A stretch of 9,496 nucleotides of DNA from Actinomycetota bacterium (GCA_009702955.1 WLHA01000028.1:1-9496); one strand, 5' to 3'. Positions 1 through 7,269 are shown, counted from the stretch's first letter. Program-made: numbers and translations. Notes: generated from the letters alone by a model not told the origin.

Positions 1-706
1 GGGTCTCTAGCTCTGCACTCGTCGCAGAGTTGAGATGAATAGGCCCACTCGGCGATTTACTTGAGCCGAGAACAGAGCCCCCGGAACTAGCAGCAGCAAT
101 TATCGGGGCGCCACGAACTGGTACGAAAATTCGCTCCCCATCGGCTACACGCGCCGCAAGATTCAATTGATCAACATCTGCATCGGGGCGAGCACCACCA
201 GCCGCTCCAATTGCATCCACGACGCGTTGGCCTTCTTTAAGCGTGACAATGCCTGGTGTGACTACTGCCCCAGCAACATGTGCGACCACTTTGACGGAGT
301 TCGCATCGGATCCGCTCGTTGAAGACTGCGCCGAATCAGCCTGTGCTGAGGTTTCGGGGCGAGCAATGCTGGAGGGTGGATCCAGAGAACTCGGGGCACC
401 ATGGGGAGTTCCGATCTGAAGCCATGCATACCCACCAATTATTGCGAGCGTCACTAACGCACCAAGCACGACGCGCGGGTCTTGTCTCCATGCACGAAAC
501 TTGGCCCCGAATGCTCTCCCAGCAAATGGACCCCTGCCAACGTCGATCAAGGTAGGTCGGTTGAGGGTCCTTGACTCAGTTAGAGGCTCGGTCTCACTCT
601 CGAAGACGCCATTAGGAGCAGAGCTGCTTCGCGACGAAGACGCGGAAGAAGACGCGACCGAGCGTGAACTTATCGCTGACACGGTTTCTTGCATCTGAGT
701 ACCCAT
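1..706 (-). CDS. comEA: ComEA-like DNA-binding competence protein, C-terminus cut by window edge
   Basis: Membrane-anchored DNA receptor of the natural-transformation uptake apparatus; it acts at the outer face of the membrane. Read on the minus strand, 235 codons are visible without a stop. Order of parts: a Ser-rich, presumably cytoplasmic N-terminus (residues 1-75), one membrane segment at about 78-97 (PRVVLGALVTLAIIGGYAWL), a low-complexity linker (100-135), and an SLBB domain at about 138-196 (starting VKVVAHVAGAVVTPGIVTL, ending DGERIFVPV). The last visible residues, IHLNSATSAELET, are the opening of the helix-hairpin-helix DNA-binding domain, which continues outside the window. The start is ATG at 706; a second in-frame ATG lies at 694, and an in-frame stop lies upstream. 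It follows leuS at 164 bases, matching the leuS-comEA-comEC order common in actinobacteria, so comEC is expected next. Family assignment is firm from the SLBB plus HhH arrangement; a role in competence in this organism is inferred. Confidence 0.9.
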   Translation of the reverse strand, partial: MGTQMQETVSAISSRSVASSSASSSRSSSAPNGVFESETEPLTESRTLNRPTLIDVGRGPFAGRAFGAKFRAWRQDPRVVLGALVTLAIIGGYAWLQIGTPHGAPSSLDPPSSIARPETSAQADSAQSSTSGSDANSVKVVAHVAGAVVTPGIVTLKEGQRVVDAIGAAGGARPDADVDQLNLAARVADGERIFVPVRGAPIIAAASSGGSVLGSSKSPSGPIHLNSATSAELET

Positions 707-721
707 CCCGAGACCGATTGC

Positions 722-739
722 GCGCGCAGAACTGCGCGC
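722..739. repeat. GC-rich perfect palindrome upstream of comEA
   Basis: GCGCGCAG and CTGCGCGC form perfect 8-bp arms around a 2-base centre. It lies 16 bases before the comEA start codon, in the leuS-comEA gap. There is no T-run after it on the minus strand, so it does not look like an intrinsic terminator. It may be a leader hairpin or an operator. An AT-rich partial palindrome (TCTATTTAGATAGA on the minus strand, 5-bp arms, 740-753) lies just upstream and could be part of a comEA promoter. Confidence 0.5.
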
Positions 740-759
740 TCTATCTAAATAGACCTAAG

Positions 760-796
760 GGAAAGTTGCTCGGGGAAGTTGCTCGGGAAAGTTGCT
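760..796. repeat. Short tandem repeat, about 13-bp unit, 3 copies
   Basis: Three consecutive copies of a unit close to GGAAAGTTGCTCGG are visible at about 760-773, 774-786 and 787-796; the middle copy lacks one A and the last is shortened and runs into GCTAGC. It is in the gap between leuS and comEA. Read on the minus strand the unit (CCGAGCAACTTCC) resembles the unit of the second array at 3972-4043 on the other side of leuS. Function unknown. Confidence 0.7.
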
Positions 797-870
797 AGCG
801 AATATCTCTGCGTGCGTGTATTCACATAGCCCGGGGAGGTATGAAGCGAGACTATCTGAGAGGTGTGACC

Positions 871-3800
871 TTAGCCAAGGACAAAATTAACGAGGCGCCC
901 TGGAACGGCTATCACCTTTCGAACTGTTGCACCCTCTAGGAGCTCAGCAATTTTCTCATCGGCTCGTGCTGCGGCCTCGAGGGTTGCGGCGTCTGCGCTT
1001 ACGGAGACTGTTACGCGCGATCGAAGTTTTCCATTGACCTGAATCGGTACCTCAACAGAATCAACGACCAATAAGGTCTCATCTGCGACAGGGAAAGGCT
1101 CATAAGTCAAGGTCTCCGGGTGACCAAGGCGCGACCAGAGCTCCTCCGCAATATGGGGAGCGAGCGGAGCAACCATCAAGGTGATCCCCTCAGCGATCTC
1201 GCGTGGGGCACTCCCGTTCGCAGCGACGACTGTAGTGAGATGGTTATTGAGCTCAAAGAGTCGAGCAATCGCCGTGTTAAACGACATCGACTCCATATCG
1301 GATCTCACCGCGAGAATCGTTCTATTCATTAGGCGCAGGGACTCGTCGTCGGCTGGAGTCTCGGAGACATTTACCTCACCGGTCTCCTCGTTGATCACGT
1401 TTCGCCATAGGCGCTGCAAGAATCTATGCACACCAACAATGTCAGTAGTGCTCCACGGACGACTCGCGTCGAGTGGCCCCATGAACATCTCGTAGAGGCG
1501 AAGTGTGTCAGCGCCGTAGTCGTTGTAGATGTCATCCGGCGTCACAACGTTCTTAAGGCTCTTGCCCATCTTGCCGTACTCACGATTAACTACCTCATCA
1601 CCGAGGTACCAAACGCCATCGCGCTCAACTACCTCAGATGCCTCGACATATACGCCGCGCTCATCGGTAAACGCATAGGCCTGTATGTAGCCCTGATTGA
1701 AGAGTCGCTGGAATGGCTCAACCGTGCTTACATGCCCGAGGTCGAAGAGAACCTTGTGCCAGAAGCGTGCGTAGAGAAGATGCAAGACAGCATGCTCAAC
1801 GCCACCGACGTAGAGGTCAACTCCACCCGCAGCGGGCTTTTCATCACTATTAAGCCCACCACGCGCGCTCTCCATCCAATAACGCTCGACGCCAGCATCG
1901 ACCAATGAGTCAACGTTCTGTGGATCGAGATAACGCAGGTAGTACCAGCACGATCCGGCCCACTGAGGCATTGTGTTGACCTCGCGGCGGTAACGCTTAG
2001 GTCCGCCGCCGAGCCCAGCCCAAGCAGGGCCAGCAAGATCGAGCTCAACCTCGAGCCAATCACCTGCGCGCGATAGCGGAGGCTCTGGCAGTGCCTCAGG
2101 GTCCTCGGAGATTCGCGGCGCAAAGTCTGAGACCTCTGGCAACTCAACCGGCAGTTGCTCCGCTGGGAGCGCGATCGGCAGGCCTGTCTCGTCATAGACA
2201 ATGGGGAAAGGCTCTCCCCAATAGCGCTGTCGACTGAATAACCAGTCACGGAGTTTGTAGGTGGTGGTCGCATGCCCCAGGCCCTCGGTCTCAAGCCACG
2301 CTGTTATTGCGGCCTTCGCACTTGGCGTATCTAGACCATCGAGAGAGATCCCCGAGTTAGCAGATGCCATAGCAACGCCTACTCCGGTAAATGCCTCGAT
2401 CCAATTTGATGCATCGCTCGAGGTAACGCCGTTCTCATTGAGCCACTTCTCATCGGGCTCAACTACTGGAGTAATTGCGAGATCAAACTCGCGTGCAAAT
2501 GCGAAGTCGCGATCATCGTGTGCGGGCACTGCCATGATCGCGCCAGTTCCGTAACCTGCAAGAACGTAATCAGCAATGAAGATAGGGATTCGCTCGTCGT
2601 TGACAGGGTTAACGGCAAACGCACCGGTGAAGACTCCGGTCTTAACAGTCCCCTCCGCTTGGCGCTCAAGCTCACTCTTGGCAGATGCAAATGCGCGGTA
2701 TCGACGAACCGCCTCGGGTGGCGATACCTCTGCCCCAAATACTCCGCGCCATGCGGGCGGAATCTCGGAGTGAGCATCATCGAAGAGTGATCCGGACCAC
2801 TCGCTGGGCACAAGCGTGTCGACGAGTTCATGCTCAGGGGCGAGGACCATATATGTCGCACCGAAGAGCGTGTCCGGGCGGGTTGTAAATACTTTGATCT
2901 CGAGACTCTCGTGGAGGTCTACACCAAATGTGACCTCGGCGCCGATGCTCTTACCGATCCAGTTGCGCTGCATCAACTTGATGGAGTCGGTCCAGTCGAG
3001 GAGATCAAGGTCGTCGATTAGGCGGTCTGCATAGGAGGTAATGCGCATCATCCACTGCTTGAGCGGTCGGCGAATTACTGGGAAGTTGCCACGCTCTGAG
3101 CGGCCATCAGCGGTTACTTCTTCGTTTGCGAGAACTGTTCCAAGCCCTGGGCACCAATTGACCGGAGCCTCACCAACGTAGGCAAGGCGGAACGAATCAA
3201 CAAGGATGCGTCGCTTTAGGTCATCGAGGTCGGCCCAAGCAAGGCCATCTGTAAGCGAGCGAGCATCGCGCTCCCCAGACTCAAACTCTGCGACTAAATC
3301 TGTAATAGGGCGTGCACGATCGAGAGCGTCGTCATAGTACGAATTGAAAATCTGCAGGAAGATCCACTGGGTCCAGCGGTAGTAATCAACATCGGTTGTT
3401 GCAACACCGCGGCGAGAATCGTGGCCGAGGCCGAGTGAGCGTAACTGCCTGCGCATGTTTGCGATATTTGCCTCAGTAGTGACACGCGGGTGCTGACCGG
3501 TCTGTACCGCGTACTGCTCTGCTGGCAGACCAAACGCGTCGTACCCCATTGCATGGAGCACGTTCGCTCCGGTCATGCGCTGGAATCGTGCGTATACATC
3601 TGTGCCGATGTAGCCGAGAGGGTGCCCTACGTGGAGCCCTGCACCACTTGGGTAGGGGAACATGTCGAGCACGTAGACGGAGCGACGATCTTTAAGGGCC
3701 TCGAAACCATCCCCGAGCGAGCCGGATGGGTTCGGCGCCCAGAAGGTGTGCTCACGATCCCAACGGTCCTGCCACTCGGCCTCAATTGAGGTAGCGAGCT

Positions 3801-3888
3801 GCGCGTCGTAGCGGAGGCGTGGCCTTGGGTCGAGAGGAGAGTTCTCCGGCGGGTTCGGAGGAGGGTTCGTAGAACGGTTAGGAGCCAT
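871..3888 (-). CDS. leuS: Leucyl-tRNA synthetase
   Basis: Cytoplasmic class I aminoacyl-tRNA synthetase; charges tRNA-Leu with leucine using ATP and hydrolyses mischarged products in its CP1 editing domain. The 1005 residues contain the HIGH-type signature HVGH at 86-89 (context YPSGAGLHVGHP), the editing-domain motif TTRPDT at 335-340 and AVPAHDDRDFAF further on, RQRYWGEPFPIV of the second half of the Rossmann fold, and the KMSKS-type loop KMGKS at 773-777, followed by the anticodon-binding C-terminal region. The ATG at 3888 has no ribosome binding site; a -10-like TACGAT (minus strand, 3898-3903) lies 9 bases upstream, so the mRNA may be almost leaderless. The first 25 or so residues are proline/asparagine-rich and precede the usual beginning of the family (RYDAQ...). 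No in-frame alternative start exists in that stretch. It is transcribed away from the tRNA-Ala gene and towards comEA. Confidence 0.97.
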   Translation of the reverse strand: MAPNRSTNPPPNPPENSPLDPRPRLRYDAQLATSIEAEWQDRWDREHTFWAPNPSGSLGDGFEALKDRRSVYVLDMFPYPSGAGLHVGHPLGYIGTDVYARFQRMTGANVLHAMGYDAFGLPAEQYAVQTGQHPRVTTEANIANMRRQLRSLGLGHDSRRGVATTDVDYYRWTQWIFLQIFNSYYDDALDRARPITDLVAEFESGERDARSLTDGLAWADLDDLKRRILVDSFRLAYVGEAPVNWCPGLGTVLANEEVTADGRSERGNFPVIRRPLKQWMMRITSYADRLIDDLDLLDWTDSIKLMQRNWIGKSIGAEVTFGVDLHESLEIKVFTTRPDTLFGATYMVLAPEHELVDTLVPSEWSGSLFDDAHSEIPPAWRGVFGAEVSPPEAVRRYRAFASAKSELERQAEGTVKTGVFTGAFAVNPVNDERIPIFIADYVLAGYGTGAIMAVPAHDDRDFAFAREFDLAITPVVEPDEKWLNENGVTSSDASNWIEAFTGVGVAMASANSGISLDGLDTPSAKAAITAWLETEGLGHATTTYKLRDWLFSRQRYWGEPFPIVYDETGLPIALPAEQLPVELPEVSDFAPRISEDPEALPEPPLSRAGDWLEVELDLAGPAWAGLGGGPKRYRREVNTMPQWAGSCWYYLRYLDPQNVDSLVDAGVERYWMESARGGLNSDEKPAAGGVDLYVGGVEHAVLHLLYARFWHKVLFDLGHVSTVEPFQRLFNQGYIQAYAFTDERGVYVEASEVVERDGVWYLGDEVVNREYGKMGKSLKNVVTPDDIYNDYGADTLRLYEMFMGPLDASRPWSTTDIVGVHRFLQRLWRNVINEETGEVNVSETPADDESLRLMNRTILAVRSDMESMSFNTAIARLFELNNHLTTVVAANGSAPREIAEGITLMVAPLAPHIAEELWSRLGHPETLTYEPFPVADETLLVVDSVEVPIQVNGKLRSRVTVSVSADAATLEAAARADEKIAELLEGATVRKVIAVPGRLVNFVLG

Positions 3889-3971
3889 GGGGAGTTGATC
3901 GTACCGGGCCGCCTCGCCATCACCCCGCCTAAGGCATAAGAGGAGGTAGCCCTCACTCCCCTGCTAGCCTG

Positions 3972-4043
3972 CCTGCGTTCCGGGGCTTGCTCCCGGGCTA
4001 GTTCCGGGGCTTGTTCCGTGGCTAGCTCCCGGACTTGTTCCGG
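3972..4043. repeat. Tandem repeat, 12-bp period, about 6 copies, next to tRNA-Ala
   Basis: Six consecutive 12-base units are visible, starting at 3972, 3984, 3996, 4008, 4020 and 4032: CCTGCGTTCCGG, GGCTTGCTCCCG, GGCTAGTTCCGG, GGCTTGTTCCGT, GGCTAGCTCCCG, GACTTGTTCCGG. The copies are degenerate but keep strict 12-base spacing. The array sits between the leuS start and the tRNA-Ala gene and ends 10 bases before the tRNA, so it covers the place where the tRNA promoter should be. It could hold protein-binding sites or be a slippage-prone spacer; nothing in the sequence decides. Confidence 0.8.
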
Positions 4044-4053
4044 GGATCGTTTA

Positions 4054-4126
4054 GGGGCTGTAGCTCAGTTGGCAGAGCGCTTCCATGGCATGGAAGAGGT
4101 CAGGGGTTCAATTCCCCTCAGCTCCA
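4054..4126 (+). tRNA. tRNA-Ala (anticodon GGC)
   Basis: A 73-base cloverleaf folds fully. The acceptor is GGGGCTG paired with CAGCTCC (one G-U pair) with discriminator A. The D stem is GCTC/GAGC. The anticodon stem is CTTCC/GGAAG with loop ATGGCAT, so the anticodon is GGC at 4087-4089, reading alanine codon GCC. The T stem AGGGG/CCCCT encloses TTCAATT. CCA is not encoded, so it must be added after transcription. This is the only intact copy; its 3' part is repeated at 5072-5132 and 7270-7311, which marks it as the target of site-specific integration. Its transcript should stop at the terminator at 4147-4166. Confidence 0.97.
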
Positions 4127-4146
4127 CAAACCGTTCTCGGCTAGCT

Positions 4147-4166
4147 CCTGCTCACGGCAGGTTTTT
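4147..4166 (+). terminator. Intrinsic terminator after tRNA-Ala
   Basis: CCTGC (4147-4151) pairs with GCAGG (4157-4161) around a 5-base loop and is followed directly by TTTTT. It begins 21 bases after the tRNA 3' end. The stem is short but perfect. The repeat shared with 5072-5132 ends inside the left arm of this hairpin, so the second copy does not carry the terminator. Confidence 0.75.
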
Positions 4167-4387
4167 CGGCCCTTGAGTCCGTAAGTGCATTTACCCCAGG
4201 AAGTTTGGCCGGTACCGCAGAAGAAGACCAAGATGGCCGGCAGCCCTGATCAAAGCTCCTTCCTCGTGATACCGAAGGATGGCGTCCAGTTAGCCCTACT
4301 CGGCTGTGGCCCTGAGGACATCCATCAACTCCGTCCGTAGAGATTCTTTCGCCTGCATTCGTCCGCATGCCTTGACCTCAAACGGGT

Positions 4388-5005
4388 TTGCTGTCGTACC
4401 ATCTTGTCGTGGAGATCTTGAATCGGATACTGCCGTGGGACGGTTGGGGCGGCCGAATCATGGCGACGGTTATGGCAAGTGGCAACGCTGACATGGAATT
4501 AGCGGCGGTCGAGCTGGTGGACCCGAGACCTGACAGCAATGTTGCGATGATCGGTTGCGGACCCGGCGTCGGTGTGGTTGCAGGCGCGCGTCGCGCGCCT
4601 AACGGCATAGTGATTGGTCTCGACCCATCGGCGGTGATGGTCGAGCGAACCCGCACGCGGTGTCGCCGGGAGCGAGTCGAGCACCTCACGAGGGTTGAAC
4701 GGGCTGCGGCAGAGTCGCTCCCATTGCCAGATCGTTCGCAAGATGCCGTCGTCAGCGTCAACAACATCCAACTCTGGAGCGACCGGTCAATTGGTCTTGA
4801 TGAATGTGTTCGCGTCCTCGCTCCCGGAGGCGTATTGGTAGTGCTCTTGCACACGTGGGCCATGCCGGACGACGTGCCCTATGCAGAGTGGGTCGCAGAG
4901 CTCCGTACTGACCTATCGGCCCGCGACGTGCAGGTCGAGCCCCCGCAGACCCAACGCTTTCGATCTGGTCCTGCCATGGTGCTCATCGGCAGGTCGGCGA
5001 GGTAA
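4388..5005 (+). CDS. Class I SAM-dependent methyltransferase, substrate unknown
   Basis: Small cytoplasmic methyltransferase of 205 residues that would transfer a methyl group from S-adenosylmethionine; the acceptor cannot be told. The Rossmann-type motifs are in order: motif I NVAMIGCGPGVG (51-62), motif II VIGLDPS (75-81) with the ribose-binding Asp79, LPLPDRSQDAVVSVNNIQLW (111-130) and the post-motif LAPGGVLVVLLH (144-155). The N-terminal helix containing PWDGWGG and the length both fit a common family of small actinobacterial methyltransferases. In motif I the usual acidic residue before the glycines is replaced by Met54, which might weaken binding. The start is a TTG at 4388 without a clear ribosome binding site; an in-frame stop lies 12 bases upstream, and a GTG at 4409 is the alternative. 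The gene stands alone between two tRNA-Ala repeats, with GC content far above the flanking backbone, so it is probably horizontally acquired cargo. Confidence 0.85.
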   Translation: MLSYHLVVEILNRILPWDGWGGRIMATVMASGNADMELAAVELVDPRPDSNVAMIGCGPGVGVVAGARRAPNGIVIGLDPSAVMVERTRTRCRRERVEHLTRVERAAAESLPLPDRSQDAVVSVNNIQLWSDRSIGLDECVRVLAPGGVLVVLLHTWAMPDDVPYAEWVAELRTDLSARDVQVEPPQTQRFRSGPAMVLIGRSAR

Positions 5006-5071
5006 TTCCAGCCCTTGATTGCCCCGGGTCGATGGATTCACCGCCCTGTGAACGGGACTGGGTTTTAGGGA

Positions 5072-5132
5072 ATGGAAGAGGTCAGGGGTTCAATTCCCCT
5101 CAGCTCCACAAACCGTTCTCGGTTCGCTCCTG
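5072..5132 (+). repeat. tRNA-Ala 3' fragment 2 (att-like direct repeat)
   Basis: This 61-base copy matches 4090-4150 with two mismatches. It starts at the last two bases of the anticodon loop, includes the whole 3' half of the tRNA with an intact T arm, and continues about 24 bases beyond the tRNA into the first arm of the terminator hairpin. No tRNA 5' half precedes it, so it is not a working tRNA. TTTAGGG lies directly upstream (5064-5070), as it does across the 5' end of the intact tRNA (4050-4056), which might mean that it is an internally deleted copy rather than a bare attachment-site remnant. Confidence 0.92.
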
Positions 5133-5203
5133 TGGTTCTCCCTTATCCAGAGGCGATGTAGGTTTAGCGCCGCTCGCAATGGGGAACAAAAGGGGTCTAG
5201 GCG

Positions 5204-7225
5204 ATGAACGGAAATGGGAAAGACACCTCGAAGGGCATGATCACCCGACGTCAGGTACTTAAGGGTGTCGGCGCAGCCGGAGTCGCTGCCGCAGCGGTCT
5301 CCGCTGGCGTGACTCCCACCGGTGCAACTGAGTCCGATAGTCCGGTGGCGTCGCAGGCATTTGTCCCCCGAGGTGCGCTTACGAGCCAGCCCAACTTCCT
5401 CGTCATCATCGTTGACGAACAGCGTCTCGCTCCCGTCTACGAGTCTGCGTCGCTCGCATCATGGCGCTCCGCCAATCTTCATGCGCAGAACCAGTTGAGG
5501 GCCAACGGTCTCGAGTTCCGGAATCACCACATCATGTCCAGCGCCTGTGCCCCGAGCCGCACCTCTTTCATCACGGGTCAGTACCCATCACTGCACGGCG
5601 TGACCCAGACCTCGGGTATGGCGAAGTCTTCGCTTGAGCAGGATCTGTATTGGCTCGACCCCACCACAGTGCCGACCATGGGCGACTGGTTCCGCGCTGG
5701 CGGTTACGACACATACTGGAAGGGCAAGTGGCACGTCTCCGACGCCGACCTCTACGACTCAGGTACGCATAAGCCCTACGCGTCGTTCACCTCCGACAGT
5801 AAGCGTGATCCGGAGGCGGAGGCGGTCTACCTCGACGCCGACATGCTCGACAACTTCGGCTTCACTGGTTGGATTGGCCCCGAACCACACGGCTCCAACC
5901 CGATGCAGTCGGGCTCTTCGGCAGCTGGAGGGGCAGGTGGGCGCGACACGATGTTCGCAGGCCAGGGCGTCGAGTTGATGGAGACACTGCGCAGTTCGTC
6001 GCGCCCCTGGCTCGCTGTGACTTCATTCGTGAATCCTCACGACATCTCACTCTGGGGCGAACTCGCGCTGTTGATGGGGCGCCTCAGTCCGTCCACGGCC
6101 CTCTACCTGCAGGGACAGTTGTCGGGTTCGAGTGTGCCCACCGATCTATTCGACCGAGCGAAGTGGGCGAAGACCTTTAATGAGGACCTGTCTTCGAAAC
6201 CCTCGGCGCAGGCGAGTTATCGAGAGACCTACCCGAAGGCGTTGCAGCCGATCATTAATAACTCCGACTACCTTCGGTTCTACTACCAGCTGCAGCAGAC
6301 AGTCGACGCGCAGATCAAGACGGTTATTGATGCGCTCACAGCTAACGACTCCACATATCGCGACACGGTGGTCATCTATTTATCAGACCACGGCGATCTC
6401 CTGGGTTCGCACGGGGGCATGCACCAAAAGTGGCACAACGCCTACGACGAGGTCGTAAAGGTGCCGATGGTCTTTCACAATCCTGATCTGTTCCCGACCG
6501 CGTCCTCTACCGATGTGCTCACTAGCCACGCCGATCTTCTTCCGACAATGTTGGGTCTCGCTGGGCTTGATCAGGCCACGCTGATCGCAGATCTATCGAC
6601 CACACATTCGCAGACGTTCCCGTTGCCGGGGCGCGACCTCTCCGACTTCCTGCTCGGCCTCAAAGCCGAGTCGACCGTAGCCAATGACCCGCAGTACTTC
6701 ATGACCGACGATGAGCCCACACGCGGGGTACAGCAGGTCGGCTGGAATCAGCAGATGTACACCTCGGTTGTTCAGCCTTGTCATCTCGAGACAGTCGTCG
6801 CCAACCTGGCCACAGGGCCTTCGGGGACAATGGAGCGCTGGAAGTACACGCGCTACTTCGACAACTCGCAGTTCTGGAGCTCGCCGGGCTCGCGCGATGT
6901 GGTGACCATCGTCAGCGGAAACACTCAATTAGCCGGAGCACGCAAGAACGCCGTGACGACGGTGAAGACCACTGCACTCCCCGACCAACTCGAGATCTAC
7001 AACACCTCGCTCGATCCGCTGGAGCTGAAGAACATCGCTGCCGACCGACGGCTCATGGCAACAGCGCGGGTCTCGGGAATCGTTGCGCAACTGCAGAGCC
7101 TGTTGGCCCAGGAACGCTCGGCCAAGCGGCTGAGCCCGACCACCGCCTCGTCATCGAGCGTCTCTACCGGATCTGGCCTCTTCCGCTTCATCGACGATCC
7201 AAGGCTGGTCCCCGGATACAAGTAG
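5204..7225 (+). CDS. Tat-exported Cys-type sulfatase (alkaline-phosphatase superfamily)
   Basis: Predicted to hydrolyse a sulfate ester outside the cytoplasmic membrane; the substrate cannot be named. The 673 residues begin with a twin-arginine signal (TRRQVLKG, 14-21, then an Ala-rich stretch to about 35 and a likely cleavage region near 40-45). The sulfatase core has the first metal-ligand motif VIIVDEQR (67-74), the formylglycine signature CAPSR (115-119) in ACAPSRTSFITGQYP, GKWHV (174-178), and the second metal/substrate block LSDHGDLLGSHGGMHQKWH near residue 395 with the following YDEVVKVPMVF. The end has the typical DPLELKNIA segment. It is longer than many sulfatases. The CxPSR cysteine needs oxidation by a formylglycine-generating enzyme, which is not in this window. 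AAAAGGGG at 5188-5195 is a good ribosome binding site 8 bases before the ATG; a second in-frame ATG at 5237 would also keep the Tat motif. GC content (about 63-68% in sampled lines) and position between tRNA repeats indicate horizontally acquired cargo. Confidence 0.93.
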   Translation: MNGNGKDTSKGMITRRQVLKGVGAAGVAAAAVSAGVTPTGATESDSPVASQAFVPRGALTSQPNFLVIIVDEQRLAPVYESASLASWRSANLHAQNQLRANGLEFRNHHIMSSACAPSRTSFITGQYPSLHGVTQTSGMAKSSLEQDLYWLDPTTVPTMGDWFRAGGYDTYWKGKWHVSDADLYDSGTHKPYASFTSDSKRDPEAEAVYLDADMLDNFGFTGWIGPEPHGSNPMQSGSSAAGGAGGRDTMFAGQGVELMETLRSSSRPWLAVTSFVNPHDISLWGELALLMGRLSPSTALYLQGQLSGSSVPTDLFDRAKWAKTFNEDLSSKPSAQASYRETYPKALQPIINNSDYLRFYYQLQQTVDAQIKTVIDALTANDSTYRDTVVIYLSDHGDLLGSHGGMHQKWHNAYDEVVKVPMVFHNPDLFPTASSTDVLTSHADLLPTMLGLAGLDQATLIADLSTTHSQTFPLPGRDLSDFLLGLKAESTVANDPQYFMTDDEPTRGVQQVGWNQQMYTSVVQPCHLETVVANLATGPSGTMERWKYTRYFDNSQFWSSPGSRDVVTIVSGNTQLAGARKNAVTTVKTTALPDQLEIYNTSLDPLELKNIAADRRLMATARVSGIVAQLQSLLAQERSAKRLSPTTASSSSVSTGSGLFRFIDDPRLVPGYK

Positions 7226-7269
7226 CCGGCGATAGATACATTCGCAGCTCTGCGCAGGAGCCGCGTGAA

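Noticed and set aside
722..739. Intrinsic terminator between leuS and comEA
   Set aside because: The stem is strong, but no T-run follows on the transcribed strand and the minimal loop is too tight; recorded only as a palindrome.
1426..1908. Plus-strand open frame of 160 codons within leuS
   Set aside because: It is fully antisense to conserved LeuS sequence, including the KMGKS loop.
3972..4043. CRISPR-like array
   Set aside because: The units are 12 bases, degenerate and directly adjacent, with no spacers and no cas genes.
4185..4340. Plus-strand open frame of 51 codons (GTG start; ATG at 4233) containing VIPKDGVQLALLGCGPEDI
   Set aside because: The composition is protein-like, but there is no ribosome binding site, no recognised family, and the frame is short. 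It may be the remnant of a gene cut by the insertion; too weak to annotate.
4378..4863. Minus-strand open frame of 161 codons opposite the methyltransferase
   Set aside because: It is antisense to a gene with recognisable motifs in a GC-rich segment, where long shadow frames are expected; its residue make-up is low-complexity Ser/Thr/Arg.
5032..5262. Plus-strand open frame of 76 codons across tRNA fragment 2
   Set aside because: Its middle (GRGQGFNSPQLHKP) is simply the translation of the tRNA 3' end, and it overlaps the real sulfatase start in another frame.
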